This document shows, in pieces, positions 16,785-25,498 of a stretch of DNA of 64,000 nucleotides (its first letter is position 1; each line of letters begins with the position of its first letter). Source of the DNA: Synechococcus sp. ATX 2A4 (lineage in GTDB: Bacteria > Cyanobacteriota > Cyanobacteriia > PCC-6307 > Cyanobiaceae); NCBI RefSeq assembly GCF_024346375.1, contig NZ_JAGQCV010000008.1:62001-126000 (forward strand). The letters are read 5' to 3'. The notes under the pieces were generated by a model. The model made no database searches and had not been told where the DNA came from. It saw only the letters and a list, made by a program, of their open reading frames with translations. A program made the position numbers and the translations under genes.

Positions 16785-19700
16785 TCATGGGTGCGTCCTC
16801 TGCTGGCTCCGTCCTCATGCGGCAGTCCCTGTCCGCCCCTGCACCCATGCGCGAAGACGGCGCCATGGAGGCCGGCCTGGCGCAGCCTGCCCCCCGGGTG
16901 ACCCGGCTGCTCGGTGAACGGCTGGAGCTGGTGGAAGACCTCTGGAAAACCGTGCTGCGCAGCGAATGCCCACCGGAGCAGGCCGAGCGGCTGCTGCGCA
17001 TGAAGGATCTCAGTGATCCCGCCAACGCCCTCACCGCCAGCGCCACCAGCGCCGCGATCGTGCAGCTGATCCGGGACATGGACCTGGCGGAGGCAATCGC
17101 CGCGGCCCGTGCCTTCTCCCTTTATTTCCAACTGGTCAACATCCTTGAGCAGCACATCGAGGAAGACAGCTATCTGGCCAGCCTCCAGGAGGGCACACCC
17201 ACCCCCAACCCCGATCCGTTTGCGCCGCCGCTCGCCAGCCAGACCGATCCGGCCACCTTCCGCGAGCTGTTCACCCGCCTGCGGGGGCTGAACGTGCCAC
17301 CCGCCCAGCTGGAAAATCTGCTGCGCGAGCTGGACATCCGCCTGGTGTTCACCGCCCACCCCACCGAGATCGTGCGCCACACCGTGCGGCACAAGCAGCG
17401 GCGGGTGGCGAGCTTGATCCACCGGCTGCAGGTGAACAGCCCCAGCGATCTGCACGACGAGCGCAGCCTCAGGCTGCAGCTGGAGGAGGAGATCCGGCTG
17501 TGGTGGCGCACCGATGAGCTGCACCAGTTCAAGCCGTCGGTGCTCGACGAAGTCGACTACGCCCTGCATTACTTCCAGCAGGTGCTGTTCGACGCCATGC
17601 CGCTGCTGCGCCAGCGCATCCACAGCGCCCTGGGCTGCAGCTACCCGGATGTGGAGCCCCCCCGCGACGCCTTCTGCACCTTCGGCTCCTGGGTGGGGGC
17701 CGATCGCGACGGCAACCCTTCGGTCACCCCGGACATCACCTGGCGCACCGCCTGCTATCAACGGCAGCTGATGATTGAGCGCTACATCAGCACCGTCCAG
17801 GAGCTGCGCGACCAGCTCAGCATCTCGATGCAGTGGAGTCAGGTGAGCGCCCCGCTGCTGGAATCGCTGGAGATGGACCGGCTGCGCTTCCCCGAGATCT
17901 ACGACGAACGGGCGGCCCGCTACCGGCTGGAGCCCTACCGGCTGAAGCTGAGCTACACGCTGGAGCGGCTGCGCCTCACCCACCGCCGCAACCAGCAGTT
18001 GGCGGAGGCGGGCTGGGAGGCCCCCTGCGATGCCAGCTCCTTTCCGCCGGCCCTCACGATCGGCACCGGGCCGATGGCCAGCGCTCCGCAAGACCTCCAT
18101 TACGCCTCCGTGGATGAATTGCGCGCCGATCTGGAGCTGCTGCGCGACAGCCTTGAAACCACCGGTCTGAGCTGTGAGCCCCTGCGCAAGTTGCTCAGCC
18201 AGGTGCACATCTTCGGCTTCAGCCTCGCCACCCTCGACATCCGCCAGGAGAGCACCCGCCACAGCGATGCCCTCGACGAACTGAGCCGTTACCTGCAGCT
18301 GCCGGTGCCCTACGGGGAAATGGCAGAAGATGAGCGCGTCGCCTGGTTGCTGCAGGAACTGCAGACACGGCGCCCGTTGTTGCCCGCCGCCGCCGTCTGG
18401 AGCCCGGCCACCGCCGAAACCTTTGCTGTGTTCCGCATGCTTGAGCGGCTGCAGCGTGAATTCGGCACGCGCATCTGCCGCAGCTACGTGATCTCGATGT
18501 CGCACACGGCCTCCGATCTGCTGGAGGTGCTGCTGCTGGCCAAGGAGGCCGGGCTGGTCGATCCCAAGGCGGTGCGCACCTCGCTGCTGGTGGTGCCCCT
18601 CTTCGAGACGGTCGAAGATCTTCAGCACGCCCCGGCGGTGATGGAGCGGCTGTTCAGCGAACCCTTCTACCTGCAGCTGCTCGCCAGCAATGGGGAAGCC
18701 GACAGGGCCCTGCAGGAAGTGATGCTGGGCTACTCCGACAGCAACAAGGATTCCGGCTTTCTCTCCAGCAACTGGGAGATCCACAAGGCCCAGATCGGCC
18801 TGCAGCGGCTGGCGTTGCAACACGGCGTGGCGCTGCGCATCTTCCACGGCCGCGGCGGCTCGGTGGGGCGCGGCGGCGGCCCCGCCTACCAGGCGATCCT
18901 GGCCCAGCCGAGCGGCACCATGAACGGCCGCATCAAGATCACCGAACAGGGCGAGGTGCTGGCGTCGAAGTATTCCCTGCCCGAACTGGCGCTCTACAAC
19001 CTCGAGACAATGACCACCGCTGTGCTGCAGAACAGCCTGGTGAGCAGCAGCCTCGATGACACCCCCGCCTGGAATGAGCTGATGGGCCGTCTCGGCGCCC
19101 GCTCCCGTCAGCACTACCGCAAGCTGGTGCACGAAAACCCCGACCTGGTGGAGTTCTTCCAGCAGGTCACCCCGATCGAAGAGATCAGCAAGCTGCAGAT
19201 CTCCAGCCGGCCGGCCCGGCGCAAGAGCGGCGCCAAGGATCTGTCCAGCCTGCGGGCCATCCCGTGGGTGTTCGGCTGGACCCAGAGCCGCTTCCTGCTG
19301 CCCAGCTGGTTCGGCGTGGGGGCGGCGCTGCAGGAGGAGCTGGAGCACGACCCCGACCAACTGGAGCTGCTGAAGCTGCTCTATCAACGCTGGCCCTTCT
19401 TCCGGATGCTGATTTCCAAGGTGGAGATGACCCTCTCAAAAGTGGATCTCGACCTGGCCCATCACTATGTGCAAGCCCTGGGCCGGCCCAGCCATCGCGA
19501 AGCCTTTGAAGGCATTTTTGACGTGATCGCCGCAGAGTTCACGCTCACCCGTGATCTGGTGCTGAAGATCTCCGGCCACACTCGCCTGCTCGATGGCGAC
19601 CCTGCCCTGCAACTCTCGGTCGATCTGCGCAACCGCACGATCATTCCGCTGGGCTTCCTGCAGGTGGCCTTGCTGCGCCGGCTGCGCGACCAGCACCGCC

Positions 19701-19828
19701 AGCCGCCGATGAGTGAAGTGGCCAGTGATGCTGCCACCGATGGGCGCACCTACAGCCGCAGCGAACTGCTGCGCGGCGCCCTGCTCACGATCAACGGCAT
19801 TGCCGCTGGCATGCGCAATACAGGTTGA
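16781..19828 (+). CDS. ppc: Phosphoenolpyruvate carboxylase
   Basis: PEPC fixes bicarbonate onto PEP to give oxaloacetate, the main anaplerotic reaction of cyanobacteria. The 1015-residue protein has the usual length and the catalytic blocks [20 protein letters not shown] near 192-210 (active-site His), [15 protein letters not shown] near 305, [17 protein letters not shown] near 650, and [19 protein letters not shown] near 690; it ends in the conserved R-N-T-G tail. The ATG at 16781 overlaps the gshA stop; in-frame ATGs at 16787 and 16817 are alternatives in a poorly conserved N-terminus. The regulatory N-terminal serine of plant enzymes is absent, as in other bacteria. Confidence 0.97.
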   Translation: MIMGASSAGSVLMRQSLSAPAPMREDGAMEAGLAQPAPRVTRLLGERLELVEDLWKTVLRSECPPEQAERLLRMKDLSDPANALTASATSAAIVQLIRDMDLAEAIAAARAFSLYFQLVNILEQHIEEDSYLASLQEGTPTPNPDPFAPPLASQTDPATFRELFTRLRGLNVPPAQLENLLRELDIRLVFTAHPTEIVRHTVRHKQRRVASLIHRLQVNSPSDLHDERSLRLQLEEEIRLWWRTDELHQFKPSVLDEVDYALHYFQQVLFDAMPLLRQRIHSALGCSYPDVEPPRDAFCTFGSWVGADRDGNPSVTPDITWRTACYQRQLMIERYISTVQELRDQLSISMQWSQVSAPLLESLEMDRLRFPEIYDERAARYRLEPYRLKLSYTLERLRLTHRRNQQLAEAGWEAPCDASSFPPALTIGTGPMASAPQDLHYASVDELRADLELLRDSLETTGLSCEPLRKLLSQVHIFGFSLATLDIRQESTRHSDALDELSRYLQLPVPYGEMAEDERVAWLLQELQTRRPLLPAAAVWSPATAETFAVFRMLERLQREFGTRICRSYVISMSHTASDLLEVLLLAKEAGLVDPKAVRTSLLVVPLFETVEDLQHAPAVMERLFSEPFYLQLLASNGEADRALQEVMLGYSDSNKDSGFLSSNWEIHKAQIGLQRLALQHGVALRIFHGRGGSVGRGGGPAYQAILAQPSGTMNGRIKITEQGEVLASKYSLPELALYNLETMTTAVLQNSLVSSSLDDTPAWNELMGRLGARSRQHYRKLVHENPDLVEFFQQVTPIEEISKLQISSRPARRKSGAKDLSSLRAIPWVFGWTQSRFLLPSWFGVGAALQEELEHDPDQLELLKLLYQRWPFFRMLISKVEMTLSKVDLDLAHHYVQALGRPSHREAFEGIFDVIAAEFTLTRDLVLKISGHTRLLDGDPALQLSVDLRNRTIIPLGFLQVALLRRLRDQHRQPPMSEVASDAATDGRTYSRSELLRGALLTINGIAAGMRNTG

Positions 19829-19862
19829 ACGCTGCTTGATCCCGTTTCGCAACCAACCGGCC

Positions 19863-20321
19863 GTGCCGCGTCTCCCTGATGGGTATGTCCTGGAGAGTGA
19901 ACCTTCCCCCCATCCCGGTGAGCTGAACCGCCTGCTCATGGCCTGCGGCGAGCCGCAGCGCAGTGAGGCCAAGCTGGCCCAGGTGCTCCTGCGCAGTTCC
20001 TGGCAGCTGAGTGTGCGCAACGCCGCCGGAGAGCTGGTGGGCTTCGTGCGTGCCACCAGTGATCAGGCGCTGAACGCCAACCTCTGGGACCTGGCCGCCG
20101 CCCCCGGCGACGAACAGCAGCAAGCGGTGCTCACCGTGTTGGTGCATGCCGCTCTCTCCCGCCTGCGCCGTGAGCTAAGTGGTTGCAGCATCTCGGTGGC
20201 GGCACCACCGGAAGCCCTGCCAGCCCTGCGCCGCTATGGCTTCCTGGTGGATCCCGGTGGCATCCGTGCCATGGGCCTGGGCCTCAAGGAGGAAGCCTCC
20301 GCCCCCGCCAGCGAGGGGTGA
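19863..20321 (+). CDS. GNAT-like acetyltransferase
   Basis: The product of about 152 residues has RLPDGYVLESE at its start, ELVGFVRATSD (the strand-4 region of GNAT folds) and LVDPGGIRAMGLGL at the end, consistent with a small GNAT-family N-acetyltransferase, substrate unknown. No ATG is available near the conserved start. The GTG at 19863 and a TTG at 19836 are the candidates; neither has a clear Shine-Dalgarno sequence, and the open frame itself continues upstream inside ppc. It lies 34 bp after the ppc stop and may be read from the ppc transcript. Confidence 0.65.
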   Translation: MPRLPDGYVLESEPSPHPGELNRLLMACGEPQRSEAKLAQVLLRSSWQLSVRNAAGELVGFVRATSDQALNANLWDLAAAPGDEQQQAVLTVLVHAALSRLRRELSGCSISVAAPPEALPALRRYGFLVDPGGIRAMGLGLKEEASAPASEG

Positions 20322-20379
20322 TCACCACAGCCAACGGCTGAGTGACAGCAGACAATGAAGAGGGGAGAAATGAATGAAG

Positions 20380-20453
20380 CGAGCATGGAGGGATTCGAAC
20401 CCCCGACCCTCAGAACCGGAATCTGATGCTCTATCCAGCTGAGCTACATGCCC
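20380..20453 (-). tRNA. tRNA-Arg (CCG)
   Basis: The minus strand folds as a 74-nt cloverleaf with acceptor stem GGGCATG / CATGCTC (one G-T pair), D-arm GCTCAGCTGGATAGAGC, anticodon arm TCAGA-TTCCGGT-TCTGA with anticodon CCG, and T-arm around GGTTCGAATCC. The discriminator base is G. CCA is not encoded. Confidence 0.96.
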
Positions 20454-20568
20454 GTGTACGGCGCAGTGGGCCGGATCACGTGGGTGGACAGGCAATGCCT
20501 GGCGACCTTGATGGGAAGACAATGCCTTCACCACTCGGCCTATCTTAGCCGCAAGCCGCCCCAGACCC

Positions 20569-21714
20569 ATTCGGCTGCATCGCCTGGAGCTGCTGCATTT
20601 CCGCAATTACGCCCAGCTGGAGCTGGAGATCGAAGCCCCACGGCTGTTGGTGATCGGAGCCAATGGCGAAGGCAAGTCGAACCTGCTGGAAGCGGTGGAG
20701 CTGCTCGGCAGCCTGCGCTCGCATCGCACCGGCAGCGACCTCGACCTGATCCAGCACGGCGAAAGCCACGCCAGCGTGCGCGGCTTCTGCCGTGAGCTGG
20801 CAACGGCAACCAGCCATGGCGCGGCCAGCGCCAGTGACGCCCTGGAACTGGAACTGCGCCAGCGGGGCGGACGCACGGCACGGCGCAACGGCAAGACCCT
20901 GAGCCGCCAGCACGATCTGATCGGTCCGCTGCGCTGCGTCGGCTTCAGCGCCCTTGACCTGCACCTGGTTCGCGGCGAACCGTCCCTGCGGCGCCAATGG
21001 CTCGACCGGGTGGTGCTGCAGCTCGAGCCCGTCTATACCGAATTGCTGAGCCGCTACGCCCGCTTGCTGCGGCAGCGCAGTCGCCTCTGGCGCGGGGGCC
21101 TGCCCGGGACGGAGCAGGAGGCCCTGCTTGATGCCTTCGACCTGCAGATGGCGGTGGTGGGAACCCGTCTGCACCGGCGGCGGCGGCGCGCGCTGACGCG
21201 CCTGCAACCACTCGCGGCCGCCTGGCAGGCCCGGCTGAGCGGAGGCCGGGAACAGCTGGAGCTGCGCTACCAACCCGGCAGCGTGCTGGAGGGGGAGGAG
21301 GAGGAGGCCCCATGGCGGGACGCCCTGATCGAGCAGCTCCAGCGTCAGCGCCTGGAGGAACGTCGGCTGGGCCAGTGCCAGGTGGGGCCGCACCGCGACG
21401 AGGTGGGCCTGTTGCTCGGCGATCAGCCGGCACGCCGCTTCGGCTCGGCCGGCCAGCAGCGAACCCTTGTTCTGGCGCTGAAGCTGGCCGAGCTGGAGCT
21501 GGTGCAGCAACTCTGCGGCGAGCCGCCCCTGCTGCTGCTCGACGACGTGCTTGCCGAGCTCGACCCCACCCGCCAGCAGGTGCTGCTTGAAGCCGTGGGC
21601 GAGGCGCATCAGTGCCTGGTGAGCGCCACCCACCTGGAAGGTTTCAGCGATCGATGGGCCGCAGGCTCCCAGCGGTTGGGGATCGAAGCAGGGGCGATCC
21701 GGTCTTCCCCTTGA
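20569..21714 (+). CDS. recF: DNA replication and repair protein RecF, apparent ATT start
   Basis: RecF is an SMC-like ATPase that, with RecO and RecR, loads RecA at single-strand gaps. Conserved N-terminus [13 protein letters not shown] leads to Walker [15 protein letters not shown]; the C-terminal half has the signature [19 protein letters not shown] and Walker [13 protein letters not shown]. The conserved start region contains no ATG, GTG or TTG: an in-frame TGA lies at 20509-20511 and the only codon at the expected position is ATT at 20569 (CTG at 20575 is next). A TTG at 20647 would remove the conserved first strand and is unlikely. With ATT the protein has 381 residues. No Shine-Dalgarno sequence is seen. 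Confidence 0.88.
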   Translation: MRLHRLELLHFRNYAQLELEIEAPRLLVIGANGEGKSNLLEAVELLGSLRSHRTGSDLDLIQHGESHASVRGFCRELATATSHGAASASDALELELRQRGGRTARRNGKTLSRQHDLIGPLRCVGFSALDLHLVRGEPSLRRQWLDRVVLQLEPVYTELLSRYARLLRQRSRLWRGGLPGTEQEALLDAFDLQMAVVGTRLHRRRRRALTRLQPLAAAWQARLSGGREQLELRYQPGSVLEGEEEEAPWRDALIEQLQRQRLEERRLGQCQVGPHRDEVGLLLGDQPARRFGSAGQQRTLVLALKLAELELVQQLCGEPPLLLLDDVLAELDPTRQQVLLEAVGEAHQCLVSATHLEGFSDRWAAGSQRLGIEAGAIRSSP

Positions 21715-21752
21715 ACTGGGCACTAGGATGCATTGCTGTTTGTACAGATTCG

Positions 21753-22259
21753 ATGACCCAGACCCTGCCCTGCCTCCACCCCAACCCGGGATGGAACGGA
21801 GCCCAAAGCCTCAAGAGCCCTAAGCACCCCACGTCCCCTGCCCCGGCTGAACCCGTGGCCAGCTCACCTGAAACCATGGTGGGCAAACACTGCATTCTCG
21901 AGCTCTACGACTGCAACCCGCAGAAGCTCGACGACGAAGCCTTCCTCAGGACCGCCATCACGACAGCAGCGAAACGTGCTGGCGCCACTCTCCTGAACCT
22001 CATCACCCATCGGTTCGAACCGCAGGGCGTTACGGGGCTTGCTCTTCTGGCCGAATCCCACATCTCGATCCACACGTGGCCGGAATCCGGTTACGCCGCC
22101 GTCGATGTGTTCACCTGCGGGGATCACACCATGCCGGAGCGGGCCTGTGATGTCCTTGGCAAGGAACTCGGTGCCACCCGGCGGAAGTTGAAGAGCTTCC
22201 GGCGCGAAACCCCCGCTTCGATCGCCGACGGAATCCGCGAACCCGTACCCGCCGTCTGA
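21753..22259 (+). CDS. speD: S-adenosylmethionine decarboxylase proenzyme
   Basis: SpeD makes decarboxylated SAM, the aminopropyl donor for spermidine. The 168-residue product is a class 1B (bacterial/archaeal type) proenzyme. Self-cleavage should occur between Glu101 and Ser102 in [20 protein letters not shown], the serine becoming the pyruvoyl cofactor. The catalytic Cys is in [11 protein letters not shown]. The conserved fold starts at [13 protein letters not shown] (residue 42, ATG 21876); the ATG at 21753 adds a 41-residue leader with HPNPGWNG, which as I recall is found in other picocyanobacterial SpeD proteins. A terminator hairpin follows. Confidence 0.93.
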   Translation: MTQTLPCLHPNPGWNGAQSLKSPKHPTSPAPAEPVASSPETMVGKHCILELYDCNPQKLDDEAFLRTAITTAAKRAGATLLNLITHRFEPQGVTGLALLAESHISIHTWPESGYAAVDVFTCGDHTMPERACDVLGKELGATRRKLKSFRRETPASIADGIREPVPAV

Positions 22260-22286
22260 TCCAGGCGGGTGCACGTCTATCGGGCC

Positions 22287-22324
22287 AAGGTGGGCGGGCG
22301 TTCAAGTGCCTTGCCCACCTTTTT
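22287..22324 (+). terminator. Intrinsic terminator after speD
   Basis: A 9-bp stem (AAGGTGGGC / GCCCACCTT) with a 17-nt loop ends in a run of T residues, 27 bp after the speD stop. The A-rich upstream side may make it weakly bidirectional for larE, whose stop is about 110 bp away. Confidence 0.85.
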
Positions 22325-22436
22325 CAATGTCTGGCCATTGCTCTCGGCAGTTTTCAGGCCGTTGTCTTGCCATTGCTTGGCCTCTCTCTGACCACTCAAC
22401 GTCCCATGGACTGAACGTCCCATGGGTTGACACCCC

Positions 22437-23354
22437 TCAGCTCCGTTCCATTGGTGCACCTGGCAACTGGCGGTTCAACTTGCCGCTCACCAGACCTTCC
22501 AGGTCCAGGCTCACGGCGGTGAATCCCAGGCCCAGGAACGTGTCCACCAATTCCTGCCGCGGCAGCCGGATCAAAAAGGAGTCGAGCTGATCGGCGGGCA
22601 CCTCGATCCGGGCCGTCTCCCCCTGCACCCGCACCCGCAACTCGCGCACCCCCTGGCGGCGCAACCAGTCTTCGGCGCGCGCCAGGCGTTCAAGGCGCTG
22701 TGCCGTGATCGGCTCGCCGTAGGGGAACCTGGAGGAGAGGCACGGCTGGGCAGGTTTGTCCCACCAGGGGAAACCGAGCGCACGCGAGATCTGCCGCACA
22801 GCCGCCTTGTCGATGCCGAGTTCCGCGAGCGGTGAGATCACCCCATGCTCCCGGGCGGCCTCGATCCCCGGGCGATGATCGCCGAGGTCGTCGAGGTTGA
22901 CGCCATCGACCACCTGCAGGCCGCTGCCGGCGGCGATCCGATCCGCCAGCACCCCGTGCAGCTCCTTCTTGCAGGCGTAGCAGCGGTTGGCAGGGTTGCG
23001 GAAGTAGGCAGGATCCTGCAATTCAGCGGTGGCCACCTCCTGGTGACGGATGCCCATCCAGGCCGCCTGCTGGCGTGCCTCCTGGAGCAGATGGGGGGCC
23101 AGGGCAGGGGAAACACCCGTCACGGCCAGGGCCGCATCGCCCAGCTGTTCGGCCGCCACCGCTGCCACCAAGGCGCTGTCCACCCCACCGGAATAGGCCA
23201 CCACCACAGCGCCAAAACCCTGCAGCCGAGCGCGCAACCGCTCCAGCAGGATGCCCAGATCGGCCGGCAGGGCCTCCAGCTGGCGGTGCAGGGCAGGAGC
23301 AGTGGCGCCCTGGCCCACCTGAAACGGCAGTGCTGGTGAAGACATTCCAGTCAC
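22437..23354 (-). CDS. larE: LarE-type ATP-dependent sulfur transferase
   Basis: LarE adenylates and thiolates a nicotinate-derived dinucleotide when the nickel-pincer cofactor of lactate racemase is made. The 305-residue protein has the PP-loop SGGVDS at 55-60 and the family block WWDKPAQPCLSSRFPYG near 197-213. Three cysteines are placed as in LarE proteins proposed to carry a [4Fe-4S] cluster for catalytic sulfur transfer: Cys125 and Cys128 in NRCYACKKEL, and Cys205 in PCLSSR. Single-Cys LarE sacrifices the last of these instead. No larA, larB or larC gene lies in the window, so the end use of the cofactor here is unknown. Divergent from cobO. Confidence 0.9.
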   Translation of the reverse strand: MTGMSSPALPFQVGQGATAPALHRQLEALPADLGILLERLRARLQGFGAVVVAYSGGVDSALVAAVAAEQLGDAALAVTGVSPALAPHLLQEARQQAAWMGIRHQEVATAELQDPAYFRNPANRCYACKKELHGVLADRIAAGSGLQVVDGVNLDDLGDHRPGIEAAREHGVISPLAELGIDKAAVRQISRALGFPWWDKPAQPCLSSRFPYGEPITAQRLERLARAEDWLRRQGVRELRVRVQGETARIEVPADQLDSFLIRLPRQELVDTFLGLGFTAVSLDLEGLVSGKLNRQLPGAPMERS

Positions 23355-23391
23355 TGCCGATCGTTAGCATCTGATCGTAGAAGCCGGGGCC

Positions 23392-24537
23392 ATGGCAGCG
23401 ACCACAAGCAACGGCCGGGGCATCGGGATCCGCACGGCCGCAGGTAGCAGTGAGCGCAGCCACGGCCAGTTGCACGTCTACGACGGCGAAGGAAAAGGGA
23501 AAAGCCAGGCAGCCCTCGGGGTGGTGTTAAGGACCATCGGCCTGGGAATCTGCGAGCAGAAACGCACACGGGTGCTGCTGCTGCGCTTTTTGAAAGGCCC
23601 GGGGCGCGCCTACGACGAGGACGCGGCCATCGAAGCGCTGCAGCAGGGCTTCCCCCACCTGATCGATCAGGTGCGCACCGGCCGCGGCGATTTCTTCACC
23701 GCTGGCGAAGCCACGGCCTTCGACCGGCAGGAAGCGCAGCGCGGCTGGGACATCGCCAAAGGGGCCATCGCCAGCGCGCTCTATTCCGTGGTGGTGCTCG
23801 ATGAGCTCAACCCGGTGCTCGACCTGGGTCTGCTGGAGACGAGCGAGGTGGTGCGCACCCTGGCGGACAAACCGGCGGGGATGGAAGTGATCGTCACCGG
23901 CCGGGGGGCACCGGCCCAACTGGTGCAACTGGCCGATCTGCATTCAGAGATGCGGGCCCATCACCACGAGGATCAGGGCGGCCGGCTCACCGGAATCGAG
24001 ATCTACACCGGCGAGGGCAAGGGCAAATCCACCAGCGCCCTGGGCAAGGCGCTGCAGGCGATCGGCCGTGGCATCAGCCAGGACAAAAGCCACCGGGTGC
24101 TGATCCTCCAATGGCTCAAAGGCGGCACCGGTTACACCGAAGATGCCGCCATCGCCGCGTTGCGCGAAAGCTATCCCCATCTGGTGGATCACCTGCGCTC
24201 AGGCCGCGATGCGATCGTTTGGCGCGGCCAGCAGCAACCGATCGATTACGTGGAAGCGGAGCGGGCCTGGGAGATCGCCCGGGCAGCGATCGCCAGCGGC
24301 CTCTACAAAACTGTGATCCTCGATGAACTGAATCCCACCGTGGATCTGGAGTTGCTGCCGGTGGAGCCGATCGTTCAGACCCTGCTGCGCAAGCCGGCTG
24401 AAACCGAAGTGATCATCACCGGACGTTGCAAGAATCCACCGGCCTATTTCGATCTGGCCAGCGTTCATTCAGAGATGGTCTGCCACAAGCACTACGCCGA
24501 GCGCGGTGTGGATCTCAAGCGCGGCGTCGACTATTGA
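23392..24537 (+). CDS. cobO: Cob(I)yrinic acid a,c-diamide adenosyltransferase, tandem-domain form
   Basis: CobO/BtuR transfers adenosyl from ATP to the corrinoid cobalt in (pseudo)cobalamin synthesis. The 381-residue protein holds two complete copies of the domain: GEGKGKS at 32-38 with VVVLDELNPVLDLGLL, and GEGKGKS at 207-213 with TVILDELNPTVDLELL. Both copies end in a VTGR/ITGR segment and (L/V)HSEM. Bacterial CobO is normally one domain of about 200 residues acting as a dimer, so this looks like a fused dimer. Both P-loops keep their lysine, so both sites could be active. It starts 37 bp from the divergent larE. Tandem forms occur in other cyanobacteria to my knowledge. Confidence 0.9.
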   Translation: MAATTSNGRGIGIRTAAGSSERSHGQLHVYDGEGKGKSQAALGVVLRTIGLGICEQKRTRVLLLRFLKGPGRAYDEDAAIEALQQGFPHLIDQVRTGRGDFFTAGEATAFDRQEAQRGWDIAKGAIASALYSVVVLDELNPVLDLGLLETSEVVRTLADKPAGMEVIVTGRGAPAQLVQLADLHSEMRAHHHEDQGGRLTGIEIYTGEGKGKSTSALGKALQAIGRGISQDKSHRVLILQWLKGGTGYTEDAAIAALRESYPHLVDHLRSGRDAIVWRGQQQPIDYVEAERAWEIARAAIASGLYKTVILDELNPTVDLELLPVEPIVQTLLRKPAETEVIITGRCKNPPAYFDLASVHSEMVCHKHYAERGVDLKRGVDY

Positions 24538-24669
24538 CCAATGACTGATTAAAGCGATCCTGCCCATCTCCCATTTAAGCAATCCATTCCTGCGCAAGCT
24601 TCTCCATCGATTCATTCCCCCACAGACGTTTCTACGCAACGGCTTCTGCACAAGCACAAGCATTTTCGA

Positions 24670-25491
24670 TCATTCGTTTCTGCTCCTGTTGGCATCGAGC
24701 GGCAGGGGCAGGCGCCCCTCCTCAATCTCCTCTTCGATCAGATCCACCTCCCGGTTGGCGATGAAGCGGCCGAGCAACAGGCCCACCAACAAGGACACAT
24801 ACAACGTGCTGCAGAGACTGAGCAGAATCGCCAACCGTTCGCCCAAGGGATTACCGGGCAATACATCGCCATAGCCAAGCCCGCCCAAGGTGACGAAGCT
24901 GAAATAGGTGAGCCGGTCGAGCAGGAAGTCGTTGTGCGCTTCAACTCCCAGGTTGAAACTGCCCGGGTGAATCACCTGAATGGCCGTGGCCAGGATTCCA
25001 CCGGTGAGGCCCAGATGCACGTAGCCCGCCGCCGCGCCGGCCAGCACCTTCAGATTCACCCGCGGCACCCGGGCCAGCACCAGCACGAATCGCACCGTTG
25101 TGGAGAGGAAGAAGACCGTGAGCACGAGCAGCGCCACCACCCGCACCTCCCGGTTCGGCCAGCCCCCGGCCAGCAGCGGCACCCAAGTGCCGAAGGCCGC
25201 TAACAGGCCGAGCAGGCGGTAGAGCTGAACCCGCAGCAGCTGCGAAGAAGAATGCCGGATCGCCGGCAACAGCCGGATCGATTGGAACACCAGCAGCGAC
25301 ACCATCACTGGCATCAGCAGTTGGGCGAGGCCCACCGCGCTGATCGAGGCCACCGGCATCAGGAACACCGGCAGCAGGGTCAGCAGCAGGAAAGGAACGA
25401 ACTGCTCCTCAAGTTGCAGCAGGCGCCTCTCCTCCTGCCGCCGGCTGGAACGCTCACGCTCCGTCAATGCCGCCCTTCCCTCCGGGGGCAT
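24670..25491 (-). CDS. Two-pore-motif potassium channel family protein
   Basis: The 273-residue membrane protein starts with a charged cytoplasmic segment (ERERSSRRQEERRLLQLEEQ), then six or more hydrophobic helices. A pore loop near residue 205 reads SFVTLGGLGYGDVLP, containing the GYGD potassium filter, followed by the inner helix SLCSTLYVSLLVGLLLGRFI. It ends in an acidic tail (DLIEEEIEEGRLPLPLDANR). No RCK/TrkA-N domain is attached. It fits the Ion_trans_2 family; K+ conduction is inferred from the filter. The stop lies 133 bp from the end of cobO, convergent. Confidence 0.82.
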   Translation of the reverse strand: MPPEGRAALTERERSSRRQEERRLLQLEEQFVPFLLLTLLPVFLMPVASISAVGLAQLLMPVMVSLLVFQSIRLLPAIRHSSSQLLRVQLYRLLGLLAAFGTWVPLLAGGWPNREVRVVALLVLTVFFLSTTVRFVLVLARVPRVNLKVLAGAAAGYVHLGLTGGILATAIQVIHPGSFNLGVEAHNDFLLDRLTYFSFVTLGGLGYGDVLPGNPLGERLAILLSLCSTLYVSLLVGLLLGRFIANREVDLIEEEIEEGRLPLPLDANRSRNE

Positions 25492-25498
25492 GTGGAGA

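Noticed and set aside
16466-19387. 973-codon open frame antisense to gshA and ppc
   Set aside because: The plus-strand ppc is certain; a minus-strand frame stays open because GC-rich codons rarely give stops in that phase. Its product is a Gln/His/Gly-rich repeat-like sequence without any domain.
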